Source of the DNA: Candidatus Yaniella excrementigallinarum
Lineage (GTDB): Bacteria > Actinomycetota > Actinomycetes > Actinomycetales > Micrococcaceae
Assembly (NCBI GenBank): GCA_019113675.1
Contig: DXHA01000080.1
Location: forward strand, 1-64,000
DNA length: 64,000 nt
Direction: 5' to 3'
The notes under the pieces are model-generated. The model saw only the letters and a program-made list of their open reading frames with translations, did not search any database and was not told the DNA's origin. Shown here piece after piece: positions 55,163 to 63,856 of the stretch; within the stretch, counting starts at the first letter, position 1, and every line of letters begins with the position of its first letter. A program made the translations under genes and the position numbers.

Positions 55163-56058
55163 AATCCCACCGTCGCCATCAAGTGACCGACCTCTTGAGA
55201 GTTTAACTGACGAATAGAGCCCTGGCGCTGATCGCCTAAGACAATGGGGCCATGGGCCACCCGAACAAGCCGTTGTACTGGGTATCCAACAGCCTTCATC
55301 AGACGGCGGACGACACGATTTTGGCCAGTATGGATAACCACTTCACAAAGCAAGTATCCAGGCGTGGAGTCTACGACACGGAATGAATCGACAGATACGA
55401 GCCCGTCCTCTTCAAGTTCAATACCGGCACGCAATTCTTCACCCACGCCGCGACGCATTGGCCCTTTAACTTGCACTAGATACGTTTTAGGTACCTCGTA
55501 GCTAGGGTGTGACAATCGATTTGCCAATTCACCGTCATTGGTCAGCAGAAGGAGACCTTCAGTTTCATTATCTAACCGGCCAATGTGAAAAAGCCGAGTG
55601 TCAGTGGTGTCAACGAAATCGGCAATACAAGGCCGACCTTTAGGGTCCGACATCGTGGAAATAACGCCGCGAGGCTTGTTGAAAGCATAGTAGACACTTT
55701 CTGGTCTGGTATTTACCCGAATGCCATCAACAAAAATTACATCCTGTAATGGATCAACGCGCGTACCTAACGCGGTGACAACGTCGTCATTAACCTCAAC
55801 TCGTCCTTCGGTAATCAGGTCTTCGGCAACGCGCCGCGAAGCGATACCGGCTGCGGCAATAACCTTTTGCAAGCGTTCACCTTCAGGCACATGTTGCCGA
55901 GACTTTTTGCCTTGTCCTTTACCTTTTTTGCGGTACTGACTACGATCAACCGGACCATAATTGCGATCATAATCGGCACCAGAAAAAGGTCCACCTCGGC
56001 GACCCGATTTTGGAGTGCGATTACGGCGTCCGGAGCCTCTCGGCTTGCGGGATGTCAT
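55159..56058 (-). CDS. RsuA/RluB family rRNA pseudouridine synthase
   Basis: 299 residues. A very basic Arg/Lys/Gly-rich N-terminus of about 55 residues precedes an S4 domain (GERLQKVIAAAGIASRRVAEDLI) and the synthase core with catalytic Asp in FHIGRLDNETEGLLLLTND. Likely target is helix 89/90 of 23S rRNA (RluB-like). It sits between scpB and tyrA, as in other Gram-positive bacteria. Confidence 0.92.
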   Translation of the reverse strand: MTSRKPRGSGRRNRTPKSGRRGGPFSGADYDRNYGPVDRSQYRKKGKGQGKKSRQHVPEGERLQKVIAAAGIASRRVAEDLITEGRVEVNDDVVTALGTRVDPLQDVIFVDGIRVNTRPESVYYAFNKPRGVISTMSDPKGRPCIADFVDTTDTRLFHIGRLDNETEGLLLLTNDGELANRLSHPSYEVPKTYLVQVKGPMRRGVGEELRAGIELEEDGLVSVDSFRVVDSTPGYLLCEVVIHTGQNRVVRRLMKAVGYPVQRLVRVAHGPIVLGDQRQGSIRQLNSQEVGHLMATVGL

Positions 56059-56060
56059 GG

Positions 56061-56636
56061 CTATTCCTGACTTTCTGCCAGTTGACTGGCTTCAGCTACC
56101 CCGGGCAACAGCGGGGATATCTTTGGTAATTCCTCGATAGAGTTTAGCCCAAGCAATTCTAAAAAATCATCCGTTGTCGTATAGCGTACCGCTCCAGTAA
56201 GTTCTTCCACCCCTGCTTCGGCAATGAGGCCCCTGGTCAAAAGAGTTTTAACAACGGAATCTGAGTTCACACCCCGGATTTGGGCAACTTTTGATCGTGT
56301 AGCGGGCTGCAGGTAAGCGATTACTGCCAGGGCTTCCAAACCTGCCTGGCTCAGCCTTTGCGTTGCACCTTGCAGCATGAAGGATTCGATAACTTCTGCG
56401 TGCTCAGCTCGAGTATATAATCGCCATCCGCCGGCCACGTGACGAAGTTGAAAACCACGACATGCCCCGGAGGTTTCACCATCGTAGTCGCGCTGGATAG
56501 CAAGTAGAGTGACTTCCAGTTCTTCAGTTGGACGGTCAAGAGAGCTACGCAACTGTTCGATGGTAACGGGTTCGTCGGAAACCATTAAAATTGCTTCAAG
56601 CTGGGCAAACAATTCCGACTGGTAGCGACTAGTCAT
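56061..56636 (-). CDS. scpB: condensin subunit ScpB
   Basis: 191 residues from the ATG at 56636 that overlaps the scpA stop (ATGA); a reading from 56651 adds five residues. Two winged-helix domains are visible, with LSQAGLEALAVIAYLQPATRSKVAQIRGV as the family signature and RGLIAEAG after it. ScpB dimers bind the ScpA kleisin in the Smc complex that organises the chromosome. Confidence 0.95.
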   Translation of the reverse strand: MTSRYQSELFAQLEAILMVSDEPVTIEQLRSSLDRPTEELEVTLLAIQRDYDGETSGACRGFQLRHVAGGWRLYTRAEHAEVIESFMLQGATQRLSQAGLEALAVIAYLQPATRSKVAQIRGVNSDSVVKTLLTRGLIAEAGVEELTGAVRYTTTDDFLELLGLNSIEELPKISPLLPGVAEASQLAESQE

Positions 56637-57427
56637 GCGGGGTTTAACCAATACACGGTGATTTCACTGAGTGGGGCTTCTTGGCGCCAGTCAATAAGCT
56701 GATCCCGGTACATTGTCAATAGCCCCAGAAACCGTACAACAACAACCATAGTCGTCCTTGCATCCGCGACCAGTTGGTTAAACGTCAGCTGGCCAGCTTC
56801 TTGGACCCTACGGGTCATGATCGCCACTTGCTCATTGACTGATACAACTGGAGCATGCAGATGTTCTGTAGCAACTTCGTCAGGCTGGCTGGCGTATTTT
56901 TCAAACACCTCTTGAGCCAGTTCGGCGAAGTCTTTTGCGCTTAGGTCAAAGATCAGCTCGGGTAGTAAGTTGGCATGTTGAGGTTCCGGGCCTGCTTGTC
57001 GTGCGAACATCGACTCTTGGTTTTCAATGCGTTGCCTAAGCATATCAGCTGCTTGTTTAAATGCACGGTATTGCAATAAACGTGCAAACAATAAGTCCCG
57101 TTCTTCAAGCAGTGCCATTTCTTCGGAAGCATCGCTGATGCCGGCAGGCAGTAAGCGCGCGGTCTTGAGTTCTAACAGCGTAGCGGCAACAACCATAAAC
57201 GATGTGGAGTGTTCTAATACCTGTTCGGTTGTGTCTAACGTGGCAACATATGCCAAGAACTCGTCGGTAACTTCTGCAAGAGCGATTTCAGTGACGTCCA
57301 TTCGACGTCGAGCAATCAGCGAAAGCAAGAGGTCAAATGGCCCCGAAAAATTGGTCAAAGCAAGTTCAAAACCTGCATGTTCACCCGGATACTCCTCGCT
57401 GAGTTGCGGCGTGGCTGTTTGGCTCAC
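56633..57427 (-). CDS. scpA: condensin kleisin ScpA
   Basis: 264 residues from a GTG overlapping the parA stop (GTGA). The N-terminal Smc-neck binding domain has NFSGPFDLLLSLIARRRMDVTEIAL; the C-terminal winged helix (about 210-264) binds the Smc head. The centre is helical and binds ScpB. smc itself is not in the window. Confidence 0.95.
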   Translation of the reverse strand: MSQTATPQLSEEYPGEHAGFELALTNFSGPFDLLLSLIARRRMDVTEIALAEVTDEFLAYVATLDTTEQVLEHSTSFMVVAATLLELKTARLLPAGISDASEEMALLEERDLLFARLLQYRAFKQAADMLRQRIENQESMFARQAGPEPQHANLLPELIFDLSAKDFAELAQEVFEKYASQPDEVATEHLHAPVVSVNEQVAIMTRRVQEAGQLTFNQLVADARTTMVVVVRFLGLLTMYRDQLIDWRQEAPLSEITVYWLNPA

Positions 57428-58317
57428 GGTGCCCCGCCACGGCTTATAAGTTCCCGAGCAAGTTGACGATAGTTTTTAGCACCAGCGTGTCGCGGAGCGA
57501 ATGCCGTGATCGGTTCTGCCGCAACCGTAGCATCAGCGAATTTAATTGATCGGTTGATGACCGTTTCGAACACTTTGTCCCCAAAGGCCTCAACGAGTCG
57601 ACCGATGACTTCTTTAGAATGCAGTGTCCGGGCATCGACCATGGTTGCTAACACGCCGTCGATGACAAGGTCCGGGTTGATGCGGTCTTGGACCTTCTCG
57701 ATAGTTTCAACAAGTAGGGCAACGGCGCGGAGCGCAAAGAATTCGGCGGTCAAAGGGATGATTACTCCATGAGCGGCCGCTAAGGCATTGACTGTCAGTA
57801 ACCCCAATGATGGCTGGCAGTCGATAATAATGACGTCGTAATCTTCTATAACAGGCCGTAAAGCTCGAGCTAAGACTTGTTCGCGAGCCACTTCGTTGAC
57901 GAGCTGAACCTCAGCAGCAGACAAGTCAATATTGGCTGGTAATAAGTCAACATTTTCGTCGTCAGTTTTCAAGATAGCGTCGGTAACGTGTACGTCGCGT
58001 TCCATTAGCACGTTATAAACGGTCAGGTCCATTTCGTGCGGGTTGGTTCCGAACCCTGCAGATAACGCACCTTGCGGATCGAAGTCGACCATAAGGACTT
58101 TGCGCCCATAGTCTGCCAATGCTGCTCCCAGATTGACCGATGAGGTGGTTTTGCCTACGCCACCCTTCTGGTTCACGAGTGCAATGATACGTGCGGGACC
58201 ATGGGAGTCTAATGCCGGTGGCACGGGGAACTCGTGTTTTGGCCGCCCAGTGGGTCCAATAACCGGATCCCCGGTAATCATCATCACAGGACGTGGTTGT
58301 TGGCTGGCGTCATTCAC
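57424..58317 (-). CDS. ParA/Soj ATPase linked to scpAB
   Basis: 297 residues: a Pro-rich N-terminal tail of about 40, deviant Walker A ALVNQKGGVGKTTSSVNLG, MVDFDPQGALSAGFG and Walker B VIIIDCQPSLGLLT. In actinobacteria a ParA with no ParB precedes scpA (Rv1708 in mycobacteria) and is distinct from the origin-proximal parAB pair. Role in chromosome organisation is inferred from context. Confidence 0.93.
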   Translation of the reverse strand: MNDASQQPRPVMMITGDPVIGPTGRPKHEFPVPPALDSHGPARIIALVNQKGGVGKTTSSVNLGAALADYGRKVLMVDFDPQGALSAGFGTNPHEMDLTVYNVLMERDVHVTDAILKTDDENVDLLPANIDLSAAEVQLVNEVAREQVLARALRPVIEDYDVIIIDCQPSLGLLTVNALAAAHGVIIPLTAEFFALRAVALLVETIEKVQDRINPDLVIDGVLATMVDARTLHSKEVIGRLVEAFGDKVFETVINRSIKFADATVAAEPITAFAPRHAGAKNYRQLARELISRGGAP

Positions 58318-58470
58318 GATAGTTGAAACTCCTGACCGCTACGTAACTTGGGGGTGCAATCCTCTTAGTGTGTAGAAAATCAATGTTTATCCGATTGTAT
58401 TTCTAGTGTATTGGTCGATAGCAAACGAACCGGACAAATTGGGTTTTTTCTCGGCGAGCCTTAAAGTTTA

Positions 58471-58494
58471 AAGTCAAACCTGAAGGTCTGGCTT
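58471..58494 (-). terminator. xerD terminator candidate
   Basis: On the minus strand AAGCCAGACC and GGTTTGACTT pair with one mismatch and one G-U across a TTCA loop, then TAAACTTTAA follows. The hairpin overlaps the xerD stop codon by 2 nt. It separates xerD from the parA-scpAB group. Confidence 0.5.
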
Positions 58495-59452
58495 AACCAC
58501 CCGCACGGGGATGCGCAGAGGCGAATACTTCTCGAAGTGTATCAGCTGTGACGTGGGTGTAAATTTGCGTTGTGGTCACTGATGCGTGTCCCAGCAGTTC
58601 TTGAACGACCCTGACATCTGCCCCGCCTTGTAATAGATGTGTAGCAAAAGAATGTCGCAGCGTATGTGGAGAAATATCTTCGGTGATCTTGGCCGTTTCT
58701 GCTGCCTGTTTAATAACATTCCACCCTGTTTGACGAGAAATTCGACCTCCAAAGCGGTTCAAAAATAAGCCGGGTGAACCTTTACCACCCCTGGCTAATT
58801 GAGGCCGTCCCCGCACGAGGTAGGCGTTCAATGCGTCAACGGCGCAGGAGCCCAATGGCACGATACGTTCTTTTGATCCTTTGCCAAATAATCGCACAAC
58901 AAAACTATCCGAATCGTCTTCCAAACCGATGATGTCATCCACATCAAGCCCAACGGCCTCTGTGATGCGAGCGCCGGTAGCGTATAACAGTTCCATCAGT
59001 GCACGGTCTCGAAGCCCCGACGCGGTATCAGCTGGCGGGGTGCCCAATAGTTGAGCTACTTGGTTGATAGTGAGCCCATCTGGCAAGTACTGACCCGTTT
59101 TAGGGGGTTTAATATCGGCGGCGGGGTTAGTTTCGGTGAGGTTTTCTAGATACATAAACCGGTGCCAACCTCGAGCTGCAATGAGGATCCGGTTGACTGA
59201 ACTTTCAGCCAGTTGTCCCATATGGTGACTGCCGGAACTGAGGGCTTGAAGGAATCCAGTGACGTGATGCGTAGTAATGTCTTTCGGGTCGTCTACATGT
59301 TCCTGGGCGAGGTATGTCAGATACCGGTTGAGGTCACGTCGGTAGGCTGCCATTGTGTTATCGGCTAGGCCACGTTCGATCACCAAATGATTCAGGTAGG
59401 CGGTGACTGGGATTTGAAGTTCTTCAGGAATATGGATCTCAGGGGCAGACAT
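58493..59452 (-). CDS. xerD: site-specific tyrosine recombinase XerD
   Basis: 319 residues. A SAM-like N-domain (YLNHLVIERGLADNTMAAYRRDL) is followed by the catalytic domain with the Arg in LLYATGARITEAVGL, HTLRHSFATHLLQGG (His and second Arg), LGHASVTTTQ and the nucleophile Tyr in IYTHV. It resolves chromosome dimers at dif during division. Length and core location argue against a phage integrase. Confidence 0.95.
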   Translation of the reverse strand: MSAPEIHIPEELQIPVTAYLNHLVIERGLADNTMAAYRRDLNRYLTYLAQEHVDDPKDITTHHVTGFLQALSSGSHHMGQLAESSVNRILIAARGWHRFMYLENLTETNPAADIKPPKTGQYLPDGLTINQVAQLLGTPPADTASGLRDRALMELLYATGARITEAVGLDVDDIIGLEDDSDSFVVRLFGKGSKERIVPLGSCAVDALNAYLVRGRPQLARGGKGSPGLFLNRFGGRISRQTGWNVIKQAAETAKITEDISPHTLRHSFATHLLQGGADVRVVQELLGHASVTTTQIYTHVTADTLREVFASAHPRAGG

Positions 59453-59459
59453 CGGGGTC

Positions 59460-60071
59460 CTAGGATAATTCAGTAGAACGTTGCTGGTGTCCTGAGTTCA
59501 ACACCAGATGAGTTGCCATCACACCAGCGACTGCATTACTGTTCCGGACCCTTCCGTCAAGGATCGCTTCGAGTACCTCATCAAGAGGGATTCGATGAAT
59601 AGTTAGGTGAGCTTCCTCATCAGCGCGTTGATGTCGCCTTGTCTGTGGGACCGGGCGGAGATCTTGGGCTAAAAAGATTCGGATGGCCTCGGTTGATGAG
59701 CCACTGGAAGGATAATGGTCGATGAGTATGGACCAATCCTCGGCGACCAAGTCGGTTTCTTCCGCTAACTCCCGTTGTGCTGTGCCCAATTGAGATTCAC
59801 CTGATACGTCACATAGGCCAGCGGGAATTTCCCAGCAATCCTGACCAACTGGGTGCCGATACTGGTTAATCAAAACTACCCTTTGTTGTTGGTCAACTGC
59901 CACGATAGCCACCGCTCCCGGGTGTTGAATGTATTCCCGCGTCATGGGATCGTCGGTGTCTGCAATAGTGAAGGTATCACGTTGAATATCCCAGATGGCA
60001 CCGCGAAATACGGTCTGGTGTTGTTCGATGGTGACGGTTCGATCAGTGTCTTTGATGGGCTTGGACGTCAT
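59460..60071 (-). CDS. NUDIX hydrolase, ADP-ribose pyrophosphatase-like
   Basis: 203 residues. The Nudix box begins at GLCDVSGE and runs through AQRELAEETDL; the usual Gly after EET is Asp here. The IPAGLCDV loop and the IRIFLAQDLRPV segment fit ADP-ribose hydrolases of the Rv1700 type. It overlaps recN by 4 bp. Confidence 0.9.
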   Translation of the reverse strand: MTSKPIKDTDRTVTIEQHQTVFRGAIWDIQRDTFTIADTDDPMTREYIQHPGAVAIVAVDQQQRVVLINQYRHPVGQDCWEIPAGLCDVSGESQLGTAQRELAEETDLVAEDWSILIDHYPSSGSSTEAIRIFLAQDLRPVPQTRRHQRADEEAHLTIHRIPLDEVLEAILDGRVRNSNAVAGVMATHLVLNSGHQQRSTELS

Positions 60072-61786
60072 GGCTGAGAAGTCTCCAGCAGTTCGCGGGC
60101 GTGTTCACGTGCCGAGCTTGAGTCCGCATGCCCCGCCAGCATACGTGCTAGCTCTGAGATCCGGCATTCCCCGGTCAGTTCGGTTACATCTGAGGTGGTG
60201 AAGCCGGCTTCGATGTCTGGGGCCTTGTTGACCCGTACATGCTTATTTGCATATGCGGCGACTTGGGGCAGATGGGTCACTACGATTACTTGAACCCGTG
60301 TGGCCAACCTAGCTAGTCGTTTTCCGATTTGAACGGCTGCTTCGCCGCCGACACCGGCGTCGATTTCATCGAAAATAAATGTAGGGACCGGATCAGTATC
60401 GGCCAGAACAACTTCTAGTGCCAACATGATGCGAGAAAGTTCACCGCCTGATGCCCCCTTTCCAAGGGGTCTGGGCTCAGACCCGGGATGGGGTTGCAAC
60501 AGTAATGCAATGTCGTCACAACCATTAGGACCAGGAGCTTCTGCCGGCTCGACAGCTACAGAGAATTGGGCCGTGGGCATCAGCAGCCCATGAAGTTCTT
60601 TGGTAACTTGTTCGCCCAATTTCGCCCCGGCCTGTTGGCGTAACTTATGTAACCTGGCCGCTTGTTCGCTGAGTGTAGTAGCTAAATTTTGTTTTTGTTC
60701 AGTGAGATATTCAATACGATCCGTATCTCCGGCCAACTCATCCAAACGTGGTCGCTGTTGTTCAGCCCAAGCCACAACATCGGTGAGCTCGGGGCCATAG
60801 AGCTTCTTTAATCGGTTTAACTCAGCCAGCCTTGATTGAGCCTGGTTGAGTGCATACGGCCCCTCTTCAGTTAGGCTTGCTGCGAATTGGGAGATCTCTG
60901 CGGTAATGTCGCCAAGTTCAATCGCCACTGAACCTAGACGCTGACGAATTTCGGTTAGTTCCGCTAGGTCACCCGGAGCCTCACTGATCGCTTGGCGAGC
61001 AATTTCGACCAGAGATTCGGCACTTGGTGCATTAAGATCATTGTCGTCGCCTGATAACGCTGCCGTGGATAGCTGTGCTGCACTGCGGAAATCTTCAGCA
61101 GATTCTAATCGTTTGATCTGTTCTTGCAGCTCTTCATCTTCACAATCTTCGATGTTGGCATTATCGATTTCTTCTAGGCTTCGTTGGAGGTTTTCGGCTT
61201 CGAGCGCGCGTTCTTGGGCTTGGGTTACCAAGGACTGCAGTTCCTTGGACACATCCTGCAAGGTGAAATAGGTTTCTTGATAGTCCCCTAACGCGTCGGC
61301 TAATGGTTTGCCGCCGAAAGCGTCTAAAGCACGCCGCTGAGCGGTAGTAGATTTTAGACGCAGCTGATCGGACTGGCCATGTATAGCCACTGCGTGTTCG
61401 CCAATCTCAGCTAATAATGCTACCGGTACCCCACGGCCCCCTGCTGTCGCCCGGGACCGTGCACCACTACCCGATGCGGTAATCGAGCGTGTAACCACAA
61501 GATGTCGATCATCAGCCTCTTCGTCTAGGACCGCACCAGCCTCCTGGGCCGCAGTAATGGACCCATGCCCTGGGTCAAGTATAAAACCGGCTTCCACGGT
61601 GGCTTTAGCATCGCCTGCCCGGATCGCCCCGGCATCAGCTCTGGCACCTAGCAATAAATTTAGAGCGGATACCACCATAGTCTTGCCTGCACCGGTTTCA
61701 CCTGTCACCACGGTGAAACCTGGATCAAACTCAACGGTAGTTTCCTCTATGACGCCCAAAGAATTGATCGACAGGTGTTCCAGCAT
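60068..61786 (-). CDS. recN: DNA repair protein RecN
   Basis: 572-residue SMC-like ATPase for double-strand break repair. Walker A VVTGETGAGKTMVVSALNLL at the N-terminus, two coiled-coil arms (about 150-370), signature KGASGGELSRIMLALE and Walker B FIFDEIDAGVGGEAA are all present. It starts immediately after the nadK stop. Confidence 0.97.
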   Translation of the reverse strand: MLEHLSINSLGVIEETTVEFDPGFTVVTGETGAGKTMVVSALNLLLGARADAGAIRAGDAKATVEAGFILDPGHGSITAAQEAGAVLDEEADDRHLVVTRSITASGSGARSRATAGGRGVPVALLAEIGEHAVAIHGQSDQLRLKSTTAQRRALDAFGGKPLADALGDYQETYFTLQDVSKELQSLVTQAQERALEAENLQRSLEEIDNANIEDCEDEELQEQIKRLESAEDFRSAAQLSTAALSGDDNDLNAPSAESLVEIARQAISEAPGDLAELTEIRQRLGSVAIELGDITAEISQFAASLTEEGPYALNQAQSRLAELNRLKKLYGPELTDVVAWAEQQRPRLDELAGDTDRIEYLTEQKQNLATTLSEQAARLHKLRQQAGAKLGEQVTKELHGLLMPTAQFSVAVEPAEAPGPNGCDDIALLLQPHPGSEPRPLGKGASGGELSRIMLALEVVLADTDPVPTFIFDEIDAGVGGEAAVQIGKRLARLATRVQVIVVTHLPQVAAYANKHVRVNKAPDIEAGFTTSDVTELTGECRISELARMLAGHADSSSAREHARELLETSQP

Positions 61787-62950
61787 TTAGTCGTGCCTCG
61801 GTTCCTCATAGTCGTGTTCACTGGCCTTATTCGGTAAGCGGATGATATCCTCTTCATCTTCCTTAGTCACCACCGGTACCGGTGTCGTTACTGGTGGGAC
61901 TATTTCAGGCCTTGGAGCCGCATGATGTGGTTCTACGATACGTACACCGTGAGAGTCGGCTAAAGTTTGATGCCAGTGCTCTTCATCTCGTTGAGCCTGT
62001 CTGCGCCGTTGCATGGCTGCCCGATCTTGGTCTGTGATCGTGCCTCGCCAACCGTCTGTAGGCAAATCGAATTTGCGAACCAAGCGTTCAGAGAATGGGG
62101 TCATGGCCAACCGGGCAAGTTTCACAGGACTAGCCGAACGGGTTACTTCAATACGTGCGCCGGCAGGCAAATCAACTGTGCGGCGCCCATCGCACCATAG
62201 CACTCCAGATTCATTGGTACGTTGCAAAACATCAACCGAGATTACTGATTCAGGCGATACCACCATTGGCCTAGAAAACAGTGCATGAGCCGATAGCGGT
62301 ACCATAAGCATAGCTTGGACTTCAGGCCAGACGATGGGTCCGCCACCTGAAAAAGCGTAGGCCGTCGAGCCGGTGGGTGTAGCCATGACGACACCATCGC
62401 AACCAAATGATGAAATCGGACGTTCATCTACTCCGATAACAACTTCAAGCATGCGTTCGCGGTTTGATTTTTCAACCGATGCTTCGTTTAGTGCCCAAGT
62501 ATGAGCGACTAAATGTTTACCAACGAGAACTTTGACATCGATAGCCATCCGTTCTTCAACTTTGTAGTCCTTATGAACAATAGAAGCTACAGCACGTTCC
62601 AAATCCGCTTGTTCAGCTTCAGCCAGGAAGCCCACATGCCCAAGGTTAACAGCCATTAGTGGTAGATCAGATTCTCGAACCATCTCGGCGGCTCGAAGCA
62701 CAGAACCGTCGCCGCCAAGAACCATGCCAAGTTCCACATCGTGTAATGACGACTGAGTATCAATACTTTCGACTGTCAAACCATTTGCTGAAAGTACACC
62801 GTTGTGGATAGCTTCATGAAGTAGGGCTGTATCGTGGGCAAGCATAACAGGGGTTAGTCCTGCCGCTCGCAGTAAATCAATGGCCCGCAGCGCAGATTGC
62901 ATCGCTTCTTGGCGTCCAGTATGAGCCAATATCAATATTCGCCGGGTCAT
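61787..62950 (-). CDS. nadK: NAD kinase
   Basis: 387 residues. The diacylglycerol-kinase-like fold shows the LGGDGSVLRAAEMV motif near residue 77, VNLGHVGFLAE, GCDGVVMATPTGSTAYAFSGGGPI and VSPESVISVDVL. It makes NADP from NAD and ATP or polyphosphate. A charged C-terminal tail of about 90 residues extends beyond the usual length of about 300. Confidence 0.95.
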   Translation of the reverse strand: MTRRILILAHTGRQEAMQSALRAIDLLRAAGLTPVMLAHDTALLHEAIHNGVLSANGLTVESIDTQSSLHDVELGMVLGGDGSVLRAAEMVRESDLPLMAVNLGHVGFLAEAEQADLERAVASIVHKDYKVEERMAIDVKVLVGKHLVAHTWALNEASVEKSNRERMLEVVIGVDERPISSFGCDGVVMATPTGSTAYAFSGGGPIVWPEVQAMLMVPLSAHALFSRPMVVSPESVISVDVLQRTNESGVLWCDGRRTVDLPAGARIEVTRSASPVKLARLAMTPFSERLVRKFDLPTDGWRGTITDQDRAAMQRRRQAQRDEEHWHQTLADSHGVRIVEPHHAAPRPEIVPPVTTPVPVVTKEDEEDIIRLPNKASEHDYEEPRHD

Positions 62951-63049
62951 CGATCTCCTTCACTTATACGTTTGTCCAATACACCAATCTAGTTGGTTTC
63001 TCAGATTTTGTTACTATATCGGGAGCGCTGTGCACAACTAAAACGTCAA

Positions 63050-63853
63050 CTAATCAGACCAATGCACATGCTGAGTTACCAACCATTGGTCAATATCAAA
63101 GCTGTCTAAGTGGGTCTCTGCCATATTATGAGTAGCCCAGAAAAAGAATTCTTTATTACCGTCCTGGCCCGGTAACGGACTAGCCGCCACGCCTCTGGGC
63201 ACCAGCCCCTCATCCACGGCTGTTTGGATAACGTTTCTGACCGCCTCTTGACGTTGTTGAGGGTCGGTGACTACCCCGGTCTTAGATAGCCGTTCACGGC
63301 CAACTTCAAATTGCGGTTTGATCATTAATATTAGTTGCGAATTATCCGTGCAAACTCGAACTAAAGGAGCAAGCACAAGCTTCAGAGAAATAAATGATAA
63401 GTCCGAGACAACAATCTCTACCGGATCACCGATATCTGACAGACGAAGGTGACGGATATTGAGCCCCTCATGGACCTCAACTCGCGGATCAGTTCGAAGG
63501 CTCGGGACGATCTGATCGTGGCCTACGTCCACTGCAACCACGTATTTAGCGCCCCGTTGAAGTAATACGTCAGTGAATCCTCCGGTTGATGCTCCTGCAT
63601 CCAAGCACCGCCTACCGGCTACCTCAATGGCGTCAAAACATTTCAGAGCTCCGGCCAGTTTATGCCCGGCACGTGAAGCGTATTGAGGACCAGAAATTTT
63701 GAGCTGTACGAGATCATCTGTCGCGATTTTAGCGGCCGGTTTGGTAACAGGCCTGTAGTTGACCAGTACTTCACCGGCTTGAATGTGGCGGGCAGCAACC
63801 GTACGTGAAGCCACCAGGCCACGAGCCACCAGTATCTGATCCAAGCGTTTCAT
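63050..63853 (-). CDS. tlyA: TlyA rRNA 2'-O-methyltransferase
   Basis: 267 residues: N-terminal S4 RNA-binding domain (LDQILVARGLVASRTVAARHIQ) and an FtsJ-like methyltransferase with SAM site CLDAGASTGGFTDVLLQRGA and VVSDLSFISLKLVL. In mycobacteria TlyA methylates C1409 of 16S and C1920 of 23S rRNA and confers capreomycin sensitivity. GAGTGAGGG just before the ATG gives a good ribosome site. Confidence 0.95.
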   Translation of the reverse strand: MKRLDQILVARGLVASRTVAARHIQAGEVLVNYRPVTKPAAKIATDDLVQLKISGPQYASRAGHKLAGALKCFDAIEVAGRRCLDAGASTGGFTDVLLQRGAKYVVAVDVGHDQIVPSLRTDPRVEVHEGLNIRHLRLSDIGDPVEIVVSDLSFISLKLVLAPLVRVCTDNSQLILMIKPQFEVGRERLSKTGVVTDPQQRQEAVRNVIQTAVDEGLVPRGVAASPLPGQDGNKEFFFWATHNMAETHLDSFDIDQWLVTQHVHWSD

Positions 63854-63856
63854 CCC

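Noticed and set aside
58493..59452. Tyrosine recombinase as sign of an integrated element
   Set aside because: Length, sequence and place between the NUDIX gene and parA-scpAB identify housekeeping XerD; no att repeats or phage genes are near.
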